A DNA stretch of 53,375 nucleotides. It comes from an uncultured Oscillospiraceae bacterium (GTDB taxonomy: Bacteria > Bacillota > Clostridia > Oscillospirales > Oscillospiraceae). Location of the stretch: positions 1 through 53,375 of the forward strand of contig CALXDD010000017.1 in the NCBI GenBank assembly GCA_944386985.1, given 5' to 3'. Shown here piece after piece: positions 15,058 through 22,431 of the stretch. The stretch's first letter is position 1, and every line of letters starts with the position of its first letter. The notes beneath the pieces were generated by a model. It had not been told where the DNA came from. It made no database searches and saw only the letters and a list, made by a program, of their open reading frames with translations. The translations under genes and the position numbers were made by a program.

Positions 15058-16556
15058 AAAAGTTATTCTTTGTATAAAATAACGTGACAGTTGTCCCAGC
15101 GCCGGGGGCGCTCTCGATCCCCATGCCGCAGCCCGGGAAGCGGCTGAGACGGCGGCAGACATTCTGAAGGCCGATGCCTCCCTCCTCCGACTCCGCACCG
15201 GGATCGAATCCGAGACCATCGTCGGCCACCGTCACCCGCCAGCAGTCCTCCGTCTCCTCCAGGGAGACGGTGACGGTGCCGCCGCCTACCTTGGGCTTGA
15301 TGCCGTGGAGAATGGCGTTCTCCACCACCGGCTGGATCGTCAGCACCGGCAGCCGAAAATCCACGTCCGGCACATGGTAGACCACCCGCAGCCGCTCCCC
15401 AAGCTGGGCCTGGTTGATGTCCGCGTAAGCTCGCACCGCCCGGAGCTCCTCCTTGAAGGAGCCGATGCCGCCGTCAGCGGTGCTGGCGTCCAGTGTGAAG
15501 CGGAGGTAGCGGGAGAAATCTCCCGCCATTTTATAGGCTTCGTCGGGCCGCAGAACAATAAGGGCCTGGAGAGAGTTCAGAGTGTGGTAGAAGAAATGGG
15601 AGCGGATCTGGCTGAGGAGCATGCTGGTCTGTTCCTGCTCCAGCTGGGCCTGGAGCTGCCGGATCTCTTGCCGGGCTGCCTCCGCCTGCATGAGCCGCAC
15701 CTTTCCCATATAGTAGGTGCCTGCCGCCGCCAAAAGGCTCAGCAGCACGCTGATGGCCACATAGAGCCACAGGCTGGCCCTGGCATACCAGGGCGACAGC
15801 GGGGCGATGGAGATGGTCCACTGGGCGTTGAACAGTTCCTGCTGATAGGTCACCGCTGTCCCGTCCGCCTTCAGAGGAATCTCCGACATCAAAATGGTCT
15901 GCCTCTCCCCTGTATCGGGGTTAACCCGCCACACCTCGCCCGCAAAGCCCTGGGCGTTGACGCGGTCGATGGGATTGGTAGCAAGGACTTCCGGAAAATC
16001 CAGTGTCACCGACACGATTCCCCAAAAGATCGGATTCCCCGCCGCATCCTTTAGAAACACCGGCAGGCGTCCGGCGATGCCGAACCCCCCCCTGGATCAG
16101 CTCAAAGGGTCCGGCGATATAGAGCTCCCCCTTTTCTATGGCAGCCTGGGCCTCTCTGTTGCCCGCCCCCTCCTCGTTCATGTCGAGCCCGATTGCGGTC
16201 TCGTTTCCCGCCATAGGGTACACTGCCTCCACCACGCCCCCCGGGGCGAAAAGCACATTGCGGACGAAGGGCTCCTCCAGCAAAATGGGAGCGATGCGCT
16301 CAAAGCCCTCGTAGGAGCCGCCGGTCTGGATAAGATAGGCCTCCAGCACCCGGGTCTTGCCCATCTCCGACAGCAGCGTCTCGTAGGTCTCGGAGCCGAT
16401 GGAGGTGGCGATATGCTCCATCCGGTCCCGCTCCTGCCGGATGGCGATATGTTCAATGTAGGCGGTCAGCAGCAGCGCCAGCAGAAGCACCCCGGCGAAG
16501 ACGCCGAAGGCGTGGAGCAGCAGCCGTCTCTCTTTTTCCCGGTTCCGTCCCACCAT
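15056..16556 (-). pseudogene. CHASE-domain LytS/YesM-type sensor histidine kinase, frameshifted
   Basis: Two frames together give a 499-residue kinase. The first part has a membrane helix (FGVFAGVLLLALLLTAYIE) and most of a CHASE sensor domain (VVEAVYPMAGNETAIGLDM, AIEKGELYIAGPFELIQGG). The second has the end of CHASE (VFLKDAAGNPIFWGIVSVTLDF), a second helix, a coiled segment, the His_kinase box LSQIRSHFFYHTLNSLQAL, and an HATPase domain (VVENAILHGI, DDGLGFDPG, GIGLQNVCRRL). The break is in eight G at 16085-16092; seven restore GGFGIAGRLPVFLKD. ATG 16556 follows GGGAGG by 10 bases. Signal type is unknown; CHASE domains bind small ligands, including adenine-type cytokinins in plants. Confidence 0.85.
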
Positions 16557-16586
16557 GCCTGCGGCACCTCCCTTCTCTGTTCTTTC

Positions 16587-16615
16587 AGCATACGGTATTT
16601 TCTCCCGTTTGTAAA
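16587..16615 (-). promoter_or_regulatory. Promoter of the kinase-regulator-importer locus
   Basis: TTTACA and TATGCT on the minus strand are 17 bases apart, 31 bases before the kinase ATG at 16556. Confidence 0.6.
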
Positions 16616-16629
16616 GTGGGGTAGCGGAC

Positions 16630-16661
16630 AAAAGGAAGGCGCGGCCATAGCCGCGCCTTCC
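16630..16661 (-). terminator. Terminator of the PadR-SEDS operon
   Basis: GGAAGGCGCGGC and GCCGCGCCTTCC form a 12-bp stem with a four-base loop, followed by TTTT on the minus strand, 9 bases after the SEDS-protein stop. Confidence 0.88.
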
Positions 16662-16670
16662 GCTCTCCTC

Positions 16671-18026
16671 TTATTGCTCAATTCTCTCCAAGGAAATTCT
16701 AAGCCGAACTCTTGGCAAATGTACCGCTCTCCCCCGGGTCTCCCGGGCAATGCTGTCTCCCCGAAACACTGACAGGGCCAGTCCAATAAGGCCCATAGCC
16801 AAAACAGTGTGGAGGTTTCCCGTCACCAGCGGGAATTCGGCGGCGAGAAAGGCGAACCCCAGGTTCCAGGCCACACTGCAGAGGGCCTCACCCAGAAGGG
16901 TCATCCCCACCGCCAGAGCTACCAGTCTCCCCAATTTGCTTTTTTGCCGGACACAGCGGCAGAGGAGCCACACCACCAAAACAGCAAGGGCCACCGCCAC
17001 CAGCAGGAAGGGCAGCCATCCCATGCGGTAGATGAGGGTTGTGAGCAGCGCGCTCTGGTCGCAGTCCGGCACCATCATCTCAAAGCTTTCAACAGAGCCG
17101 CCACCCAAATCCCCCTCCCCCAGCCATCGGGAGATCTCCAGCACCTTTTTTATCATTATAGATGTCCATCCGGCCCCCAGAGGGTCCGTCTCCGGATGGA
17201 AGGCAGCTTCTAAGCGTGCGGCAAGATAGCCAGAAGAATGAACGTTATCAATTGCTGCAGCAAGCACGCCTGCCGCTGCGGCTGCCGGTAAAAGCAGGGA
17301 CTTCCACCGGCCAATGCCAAACCAGTCCCAGGCTGCCGCCAGCAGCATCATCACAAACCCCGCCGTCAGCAAAAGCAGCAGCCCAAAGGCGTGGGGAATT
17401 TCCATACAGACCACCGCCAGAGGGACGCCGCCTAATATGGCAAACGCCTGTCCCTTCCAGCCCTTCCCCCGACAGCCGTACAGCCATAGGGCGTAGACCA
17501 CCGGGAAGCACAGGGATACATACCGGGTATAGTAAGATACCCCGTTGGTATTGGGAAAAACAGCCAGCGACACCACACTCGCCGCCAGCGTCCCCAGATA
17601 CGCCAGTCCCGGATACCGCCCCAGCCGTCCTACATCCAGAAAATAGCCGCAAAGAAGCGCCAGACAGCCCAGTACAAAGCCTCCGACGACATGGGAGAGC
17701 TTCTCCGCAAAATAAATGGAAAAATCCCGGGTCAGCCAGAAGCGAAGAAATGCCCCCGCTGCTGCCAGGAGAATCGTCAGGGCCAGAAGTCCCCACTGGG
17801 GCCGGGGACGGTGCAGAAGATCCAGCTCCGCCCCTACAGACACCGGGTCCCCCATCTCCGCCACCGCCAGTTCCTCCGGATTCTCCCGTCCCTCGGCGGC
17901 AAAGGCGTCCCGCTGATCCTCCAAGTGCCGCTCCAACTCCCAGAGCACCACCGGTCGGGCCCGTTTCCAGCGGATCTGCTCTCCCACTGCCTGGAGATAA
18001 TCCTGAATTGTCTTACGCTCCGGCAC
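16671..18026 (-). CDS. HAAS-type prefix domain fused to FtsW/RodA/SpoVE (SEDS) membrane protein
   Basis: Residues 1-75 are a soluble helical domain (LWELERHLEDQRDAFAAEG, then EELAVAEMGDPVSVGAELD) of the permease-prefix/HAAS type that typically partners PadR regulators. The rest is a ten-helix membrane protein with SEDS landmarks: EAAFHPETDPLGAGW, a GEGDLGGG stretch, and VPDCDQSALLTTLIYRMGW, aligning with the region that holds the catalytic aspartate in RodA/FtsW. The C-terminal PF-SYGG-type motif is degenerate (VTGNLHTVLAMG). SEDS proteins polymerise lipid II glycan strands; whether this divergent one does so is uncertain. Its start overlaps the padR stop by 14 bases. Confidence 0.8.
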   Translation of the reverse strand: MPERKTIQDYLQAVGEQIRWKRARPVVLWELERHLEDQRDAFAAEGRENPEELAVAEMGDPVSVGAELDLLHRPRPQWGLLALTILLAAAGAFLRFWLTRDFSIYFAEKLSHVVGGFVLGCLALLCGYFLDVGRLGRYPGLAYLGTLAASVVSLAVFPNTNGVSYYTRYVSLCFPVVYALWLYGCRGKGWKGQAFAILGGVPLAVVCMEIPHAFGLLLLLTAGFVMMLLAAAWDWFGIGRWKSLLLPAAAAAGVLAAAIDNVHSSGYLAARLEAAFHPETDPLGAGWTSIMIKKVLEISRWLGEGDLGGGSVESFEMMVPDCDQSALLTTLIYRMGWLPFLLVAVALAVLVVWLLCRCVRQKSKLGRLVALAVGMTLLGEALCSVAWNLGFAFLAAEFPLVTGNLHTVLAMGLIGLALSVFRGDSIARETRGRAVHLPRVRLRISLERIEQ

Positions 18027-18360
18027 AGCAGGTCCCCCCTTTCAGCACACGCCCCACCGCCCGGGCATACTGGTTCCAGGCGGCCTCCTTCTCCCGCAAG
18101 GCATCCCGGCCCTGCGCCGTCAGGTGGTAGTACCGCCTGGGCTTCCCCGCTGCGGCCTCCCCCTCGTAAGCGGTGACATATCCCTTCTCCTCCAGGCCGT
18201 GGAGCAGCGGGTACAGTGTCCCCGCTTTCAGGTGAAAGGTGTCGTCCGAGCGGCGCCGCAGCTCCTCGATCATCTGATAACCGTACAGATCCCCCGCCTC
18301 CAGCAGCTTCATCACCAGCAGCGGGATACTACCGCTGATCAAGCTCCGGTCCAATTCCAT
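18013..18360 (-). CDS. PadR family transcriptional regulator
   Basis: The 115-residue product is a typical short PadR repressor with the N-terminal winged helix (LVMKLLEAGDLYGYQMIEEL, then FHLKAGTLYPLLHGLEEKGY) and the PRRYYHLTAQGRDAL wing. A longer frame extends upstream, but AAGGAGGGGG lies 6-11 bases before ATG 18360, and the promoter lies inside the longer frame, so the short start is right. PadR repressors usually block their own promoter and often respond to a partner membrane protein with a HAAS-like domain, here the next gene. Confidence 0.95.
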   Translation of the reverse strand: MELDRSLISGSIPLLVMKLLEAGDLYGYQMIEELRRRSDDTFHLKAGTLYPLLHGLEEKGYVTAYEGEAAAGKPRRYYHLTAQGRDALREKEAAWNQYARAVGRVLKGGTCCAGA

Positions 18361-18374
18361 ACTGTCCCCCTCCT

Positions 18375-18420
18375 TATATCGAAAATCTATATATTGGATT
18401 ATAAGTAGATTACCGATATA
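18375..18420 (-). promoter_or_regulatory. Inverted repeat, probable PadR operator
   Basis: TATATCGAAAATCTA at 18375-18389 and TAGATTACCGATATA at 18406-18420 match as an inverted repeat at 13 of 15 positions, separated by 16 bases. The -10 element lies in the spacer and one arm fills the -35/-10 spacer, so binding would block transcription. Confidence 0.7.
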
Positions 18421-18426
18421 TGTCAA
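18398..18426 (-). promoter_or_regulatory. Perfect consensus promoter of padR-SEDS operon
   Basis: TTGACA and TATAAT are exactly consensus and exactly 17 bases apart on the minus strand. Transcription would begin near 18391, about 30 bases before the padR ATG. Confidence 0.85.
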
Positions 18427-18440
18427 GAGGTCAGAAAAAC

Positions 18441-18467
18441 AAAAAGGACACGACTTTTGTCGTGTCC
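18441..18467 (-). terminator. Rho-independent terminator (minus strand)
   Basis: GGACACGAC and GTCGTGTCC pair around a four-base loop, followed by five T on the minus strand. No coding gene ends here; it closes the non-coding stretch that follows tRNA-Arg. Confidence 0.8.
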
Positions 18468-18661
18468 CTGCGCGGGGTCCCACAATGCGGGGCGGCGCTT
18501 TTACGCCGCAGGCAAAACCTCGGCGCACTCCGCCGCAGCGGCGTTTGGGAGTACCCCCGTCTGGAGGGCAGCACTCGGCGCAGAGATGGCGGAATTCAGT
18601 TCACCCAAGCATTTCAAGCCACGGAGGGTGGAGGCGGCCACAGGCCGCCGGAACCCAAAAC
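18468..18661 (-). other. GC-rich structured non-coding stretch between two terminators
   Basis: About 190 bases with several short self-complementary blocks (for example GGCGGCC...GGCCGCC near 18633-18651 and CGCCGC...GCGGCG near 18527-18545). No open frame with a ribosome site is seen on the minus strand, and plus-strand frames here run into tRNA antisense sequence and are spurious. It could be a small RNA or a dispersed intergenic repeat. Confidence 0.4.
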
Positions 18662-18691
18662 AAAAAGGACATCCTTTCGGATGTCCTTTTT
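18662..18691 (-). terminator. Terminator of tRNA-Arg
   Basis: AAAAAGGACATCC and GGATGTCCTTTTT form a perfect 13-bp stem with a four-base loop, only 4 bases beyond the encoded CCA of the tRNA. It is symmetrical and could act on both strands. Confidence 0.88.
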
Positions 18692-18694
18692 GTT

Positions 18695-18771
18695 TGGTAC
18701 GCCCTGAGGGATTCGAACCCCCGGCCTTCTGGTCCGTAGCCAGACGCTCTATCCAGCTGAGCTAAGGGCGC
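18695..18771 (-). tRNA. tRNA-Arg (anticodon ACG), CCA encoded
   Basis: The 77-base sequence folds into a complete cloverleaf. The acceptor stem is GCGCCCT with AGGGCGT (first pair G-U), the D stem is GCTC/GAGC, the anticodon stem is TCTGG/CCAGA around CTACGGA, the variable loop has five bases, and the T arm is GGGGG-TTCGAAT-CCCTC. The anticodon ACG reads CGN arginine codons after inosine modification. The 3' CCA is encoded. Confidence 0.97.
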
Positions 18772-18804
18772 GTACCAGTTGCATGTCTCACAGACAGCTT
18801 AGTA

Positions 18805-18833
18805 ATAATAGCACAGCTTTTTCCAAAATGCAA
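18805..18833 (-). promoter_or_regulatory. Promoter of tRNA-Arg
   Basis: TTGCAT and TATTAT on the minus strand are 17 bases apart, 33 bases upstream of the tRNA 5' end. Confidence 0.65.
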
Positions 18834-18889
18834 GGGGTTTTCCCGAATTTTTTCAAAAATTTTTGAATCCCTCAAAAAAGTTCTTACTT

Positions 18890-19318
18890 TTACAGGAACT
18901 TCTTCATTTGCTGAATATTTCTCTCCTCAATCTGGAGCAGCTTCTTGGCCAGCGCAACGGTCTCCTCCTCGGCGGCCTCCCACCGGTGGATCTCCCTGGT
19001 CATCTGCACCGTTCCCATGGTGCTGCCGCGGATCATCATTTCCGCCACATGGGAGGGGCTTTTGTCCGTCAGGGTCTGAGCCCGGATCATCATACCGCTC
19101 ATGGCCTGCTGGAAGGCCCCCGGGTCCTTGGCCGGCAGCCCCCGGCGCTGAAGCATCTCCTCCGCCGTTTTGGCCACTGTCTCATACTCGCTGAGTTGGT
19201 GGCGCAGAGCCATCTGCATGGCCGGGTCCTCCACCGCATCCAGGACCACCGGAATGGTCCCCTTTCCCATTTCCGCATTTTTATGGATGCTGCGAAGCAG
19301 GATATCGCCCTCGTGCAT
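18890..19318 (-). CDS. Conserved helical protein of unknown function
   Basis: The 142-residue product appears to be entirely alpha-helical, with amphipathic segments such as NMHEGDILLRSIHKNAEMGKG, ALRHQLSEYETVAKTAEEML and ETVALAKKLLQIEERNIQQM. The layout (two long helices with conserved His/Glu spacing, many Met) recalls four-helix-bundle, ferritin-like or DUF2383-type proteins, but I cannot assign it firmly. ATG 19318 follows GGTGAG; a longer frame starts at 19348. It lies 41 bases after yigZ and may share its transcript. Confidence 0.7.
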   Translation of the reverse strand: MHEGDILLRSIHKNAEMGKGTIPVVLDAVEDPAMQMALRHQLSEYETVAKTAEEMLQRRGLPAKDPGAFQQAMSGMMIRAQTLTDKSPSHVAEMMIRGSTMGTVQMTREIHRWEAAEEETVALAKKLLQIEERNIQQMKKFL

Positions 19319-19359
19319 ATTTCTCACCTCAAGGGCAGTATGTCCCAAACAACGTCGGT

Positions 19360-20004
19360 CTATCCCCGGCGAGCCTCTTCTCTGGGGCCTGGCCGAAAGG
19401 TCTCCTCCATCAAAAGAGGCTCCAGACCACCTGCCGACAGCTCTGTAATCTTGTCAAAAAAGCCCTGGCGGTTCTCCGCAGGCAGCGTTACTGTCAGCAG
19501 GATGTCCGCCCCGAACTCCGTGTCCTCGATGATGCCGCCGCACTCCTCTGCCAATAATTTCATTCTTTCATATAAAGAATAGGTACAGGGCACCGCCACG
19601 GTGGCCCACAGCCGCATCCGGCTGACTCCCGCCTCGTTGAGAGCCAGCTTGGCAGTGCCGCCGTAGGCCCGGGTGAGGCCCCCAGCCCCCAGCAGAATGC
19701 CTCCGAAGTACCGGGTCACCACACAGCACACGTCAAAGACACCTTCCCTCTGAAACACGTTCAGCATGGGCTGGCCCGCGGTGCCCTGGGGTTCCCCGTC
19801 GTCGCTGTAGCGCAGCACGTTCCCCTGGCGCAGCACATAGCACCAGCAGTTGTGCCGGGCGTCATAGTGCCGCTTTTTCGTCTCTTCGATGCGGCTCCTT
19901 GCCTCCTCCTCACTCTCCACCCGCCAGACATGGCCGATGAAGCGGGAGCGCTTCTCCACATATTCTGCCTCCGCTTCCCCAAAGGGGATCAGGTATTCCT
20001 CCAT
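19360..20004 (-). CDS. YigZ/IMPACT family protein
   Basis: The 214-residue protein has the UPF0029/IMPACT N-terminal domain with the signature DDGEPQGTAGQPML (about residues 67-80) and VTRYFGGILLGAGGLTRAYG, and the DUF1949 ferredoxin-like C-terminal domain (YSLYERMKLLAEECGGIIED). Bacterial YigZ proteins are highly conserved; a role in translation or RNA binding is suspected but not settled. Its start overlaps the upstream acetyltransferase gene by 16 bases. Confidence 0.95.
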   Translation of the reverse strand: MEEYLIPFGEAEAEYVEKRSRFIGHVWRVESEEEARSRIEETKKRHYDARHNCWCYVLRQGNVLRYSDDGEPQGTAGQPMLNVFQREGVFDVCCVVTRYFGGILLGAGGLTRAYGGTAKLALNEAGVSRMRLWATVAVPCTYSLYERMKLLAEECGGIIEDTEFGADILLTVTLPAENRQGFFDKITELSAGGLEPLLMEETFRPGPREEARRG

Positions 20005-20528
20005 AGTTCCTCCTCCCCTGCCGCCGGACGCAGCAGCAGATAAAAGTGGGTGAGATGGGTGCCGAGGTCATCCTCCAACATCTCGGAAAACATTTTTTGA
20101 AAGCCGCACTTCTCCATGACCCGCCGGGACCGGTCGTTGCCGTCGTAGCAGGTACCCCAAATGGCGGAGAGTCCCATCTCCTCAAAGCCGTAGAAAATGA
20201 GACGGCGGCAGACCTCCGTCATAATTCCCCGTCCCCACCAGCGGGGGTCCAGGGAGTAGCCCAATTCATCGTCGGGGCCATAGCCGCCCCGGGACCGGCC
20301 AACGAAACCAGCGGAGCCCAAAAGCGTACCGGTTTCCCGGTCCGTCACCGCGAAGACGTGGGGGGAGGCAAACACCGAGCGGATCACCCTGAGACTGTCC
20401 TCTACGCTCTGATGGGGCGGCCAACCGGCGGCATCCGCCACCTGATGGAGGCGGGAGAATTCATACAACGCCGTTGCGTCCTCGTCCCGGAAGGGCCGCA
20501 GGACCGTCCTATCTGTGGTAAGTATCAT
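19989..20528 (-). CDS. GNAT acetyltransferase, RimJ/RimL type
   Basis: The 179-residue protein begins LTTDRTVLRPFRDEDATALY, as RimJ/RimL-class enzymes do, and has the acetyl-CoA region ELGYSLDPRWWGRGIMTEVCRRL with a RxxGxG/A-like loop, then the family's N-x-x-S-x-x-V/L-x-x-K-C/A-G-F block (GNDRSRRVMEKCGF). Relatives acetylate N-terminal amines of proteins or small molecules; the substrate here is unknown. The 16-base overlap with yigZ implies coupled translation. Confidence 0.92.
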   Translation of the reverse strand: MILTTDRTVLRPFRDEDATALYEFSRLHQVADAAGWPPHQSVEDSLRVIRSVFASPHVFAVTDRETGTLLGSAGFVGRSRGGYGPDDELGYSLDPRWWGRGIMTEVCRRLIFYGFEEMGLSAIWGTCYDGNDRSRRVMEKCGFQKMFSEMLEDDLGTHLTHFYLLLRPAAGEEELWRNT

Positions 20529-20544
20529 TCCTTGTCACCCATTG

Positions 20545-20757
20545 TCATCTCTCATCCGTGCGGCCTGCCAAGTAGTCCAGCGTCACCCCAAAGTGGTCCG
20601 CCAGGGCGCAGAGATTGTCAAAGCCGGGCTTTTGCTCCCCTGCCTCAAACCGTTGGTACTGCCGCACGGTAATGCAGATCGCTCCGGCGGTCTGCTCCTG
20701 GGTCTCCCTCCGCTCCTTGCGAAGGAAGCGCAGCCGATCTTTAATTTCCACATTCAT
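20545..20757 (-). CDS. Small XRE-type regulator
   Basis: The 70-residue protein is a single Cro/C1 helix-turn-helix (RLRFLRKERRETQEQTAGAI, TVRQYQRFEAGEQKPGFDNL, ALADHFGVTLDYLAGRTDER). It is divergent from the small gene at 20848, and the 90-base gap contains two related inverted repeats that would suit it as operators. It is 16 bases upstream of the GNAT gene and could be cotranscribed with GNAT, yigZ and the helical protein. Confidence 0.92.
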   Translation of the reverse strand: MNVEIKDRLRFLRKERRETQEQTAGAICITVRQYQRFEAGEQKPGFDNLCALADHFGVTLDYLAGRTDER

Positions 20758-20770
20758 ACTAACGCACCTC

Positions 20771-20799
20771 TTGACACGACTAAAACTTCGTGTTACAAT
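20771..20799 (+). promoter_or_regulatory. Strong promoter of the small gene at 20848
   Basis: TTGACA and TACAAT are 17 bases apart. The spacer contains ACACGA and TCGTGT arms around CTAAAACT, a probable operator for the divergent XRE regulator. Confidence 0.75.
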
Positions 20800-20828
20800 T
20801 CCCTACAGAAAATATGACTATTTAGTCG
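20778..20828. promoter_or_regulatory. Paired operator-like repeats in the XRE/small-gene gap
   Basis: CGACTAAA at 20778-20785 recurs inverted as TTTAGTCG at 20821-20828; the second also forms the palindrome GACTATTTAGTC (20816-20827). One copy overlaps the promoter and the other lies downstream of the expected transcription start, a usual pattern for phage-like repressors. Confidence 0.5.
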
Positions 20829-20847
20829 CACAGAAGGAGGAATCTAC

Positions 20848-21108
20848 ATGAACGACTTTATAAAGTGGCTTTATGTCAACTACATCCTGCCCCAGCTGGA
20901 GAAGGTTCCGCAGGGGGATGACGCCCTCTGGCTCTCCTCCTGGGAAAACAGCCTCGATCCCCTCCAGCGGGAGGATTGGGAAAAGGCGCGGGCCTTTTAC
21001 GCCTCCCACGCCTTTCTTCTGGGCCTTCGCACCGGCCAGGGGCTGGCGCCCTGGACGAGCGCTTACAGTTCCCAGTCCTCCTTGGGCTCCACATATCCCT
21101 CGATATAG
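20848..21108 (+). CDS. Small conserved protein of unknown function
   Basis: The 86-residue protein is Trp/Leu-rich and probably helical (FIKWLYVNYILPQLEKV, then WLSSWENSLDPLQREDWEKA, FYASHAFLLGLRTGQGLA). AAGGAGG stands 7-8 bases before ATG, and a near-perfect promoter lies upstream. The last 15 codons overlap the 3' end of the convergent hflX by 46 bases; this tail looks unconserved. I do not recognise a family. Position beside a divergent small XRE gene could suggest a regulated small factor or element remnant. Confidence 0.72.
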   Translation: MNDFIKWLYVNYILPQLEKVPQGDDALWLSSWENSLDPLQREDWEKARAFYASHAFLLGLRTGQGLAPWTSAYSSQSSLGSTYPSI

Positions 21109-22367
21109 TCCTTTACCAGCCCGATGGCCCGGGGGTTGCACACCGCTACCACATCGATGGTCTCGTTGTACTCCACCGCCTCCACCTTGGCGTCCTCGTA
21201 GAGAAGATTCAGCAGATTCCCCTTGTTATACGGAAGGTGTAAGGTGACTCTCCTTGTCCCCTTGTCCAGGGCCTTGTCAATGGCCTGGAGCAGCTGGGGC
21301 ACCCCCTCGCCGGTCTTGGCAGAGATGTTGACGGTACCCTCCCCGTGAGGGCGGATATCCCCCCAGAAGAGGTCGGACTTGTTGTAGACCCGAATGCATG
21401 GGGTCTGCTCCGCCCCCAGCTCCCGGATCAGGTCGTCCACAATTTTGGCCTGCTCCTGCCACATGGGGTTGGAGATATCGATGACGTGGAGCAGCAGATC
21501 CGCGTACTCCAGCTCCTCCAAGGTGGCCTTGAAGGCGTCCACCAGCTGGTGGGGAAGCTTACGGATGAAGCCCACCGTGTCGCTGATGACCACCTCTAAC
21601 GTGTCGCTGACCTGGAGGAGACGGCTGGTGGTATCCAGGGTATCGAAAAGGCGGTTGTTGGCGGGAATCCCCGCATCGGTAAGCTTGTTGAGGAGAGTGG
21701 ATTTGCCCGCGTTGGTGTAGCCCACAATGGCCACCACGGGGATTTCATTTTTCATCCGCCGCTGGCGCTGGGTACCCCGGACCCGGCGCACCTCCTCCAG
21801 CTCCTCCTTCAGCTTGTCGATTTTCCGGTGGATGTGGCGGCGGTCCGTCTCCAGCTGGGTCTCGCCGGGGCCCTTGGAGCCGATAGGCCCCTTGCCGCTG
21901 GTGCCCGCCTGCCGCTCCAAATGGGTCCACATACCGATAAGCCGGGGCAGCAGATACTGGTACTGGGCCAGCTCCACCTGGAGACGGCCCTCCCGGGTCT
22001 TGGCCCGCTGAGCGAAGATGTCTAAGATCAAAGCGCTGCGGTCCAGCACCTGGACCCCCAGCTCCTCGGTGAGCACCCGCATCTGGGATGGACTCAGGTC
22101 GTTATCAAAGATGACGGTGGTGGCGTGTTCCCTCTCCACCAGTTCCTTTACCTCCGCCACCTTGCCCTCGCCAATGAAGCTGCGGGGGTTGGGACTGTTG
22201 AGGTTCTGCAGTACCACGCCCACGGTCTCACCGCCTGCGGTCTCCACCAGAGCGCTCAGCTCCTCCATAGAGGCCTCGTCGGCGTTCTCCCGGGCCTCCA
22301 GCCGGGGACTGCTGAGCCCCACCAGCACCGCCCGGTCCCGAATTTCTTTGGTCTGATTGGTTTCCAT
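21063..22367 (-). CDS. hflX: GTPase HflX
   Basis: The 434-residue protein has the HflX N-terminal domain (VGVVLQNLNSPNPRSFIGEGKVAEV, TVIFDNDLSPSQMRVLTEEL), the helical linker with GPGETQLETDRRHI (about 185-198), and the G domain: G1 GYTNAGKST, G3 DTVGFIRKLPHQLV, G4 NKSD. HflX splits and rescues stalled or heat-damaged 70S ribosomes. It is full length and monocistronic, with its own promoter inside the end of the upstream acetyltransferase gene. Confidence 0.97.
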   Translation of the reverse strand: METNQTKEIRDRAVLVGLSSPRLEARENADEASMEELSALVETAGGETVGVVLQNLNSPNPRSFIGEGKVAEVKELVEREHATTVIFDNDLSPSQMRVLTEELGVQVLDRSALILDIFAQRAKTREGRLQVELAQYQYLLPRLIGMWTHLERQAGTSGKGPIGSKGPGETQLETDRRHIHRKIDKLKEELEEVRRVRGTQRQRRMKNEIPVVAIVGYTNAGKSTLLNKLTDAGIPANNRLFDTLDTTSRLLQVSDTLEVVISDTVGFIRKLPHQLVDAFKATLEELEYADLLLHVIDISNPMWQEQAKIVDDLIRELGAEQTPCIRVYNKSDLFWGDIRPHGEGTVNISAKTGEGVPQLLQAIDKALDKGTRRVTLHLPYNKGNLLNLLYEDAKVEAVEYNETIDVVAVCNPRAIGLVKDYIEGYVEPKEDWEL

Positions 22368-22402
22368 AGTACCTCACATCGTGTTTCAAAAAAGTTGTCT
22401 TT

Positions 22403-22431
22403 AGTATAGCCGATTCTCAGGATTCTTGCAA
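22403..22431 (-). promoter_or_regulatory. Promoter of hflX
   Basis: TTGCAA and TATACT on the minus strand are 17 bases apart, 36 bases before the hflX ATG. The -35 element lies inside the last codons of the Vat-like gene. Confidence 0.6.

Noticed and set aside
18420-18765. Plus-strand open frames of 84-102 residues ending in tRNA antisense (proteins with RDSNPRPSGP or EGFEPPAFW)
   Set aside because: These are the well-known artefact of translating the complement of a tRNA; they have no ribosome site and run through tRNA-Arg and a terminator.
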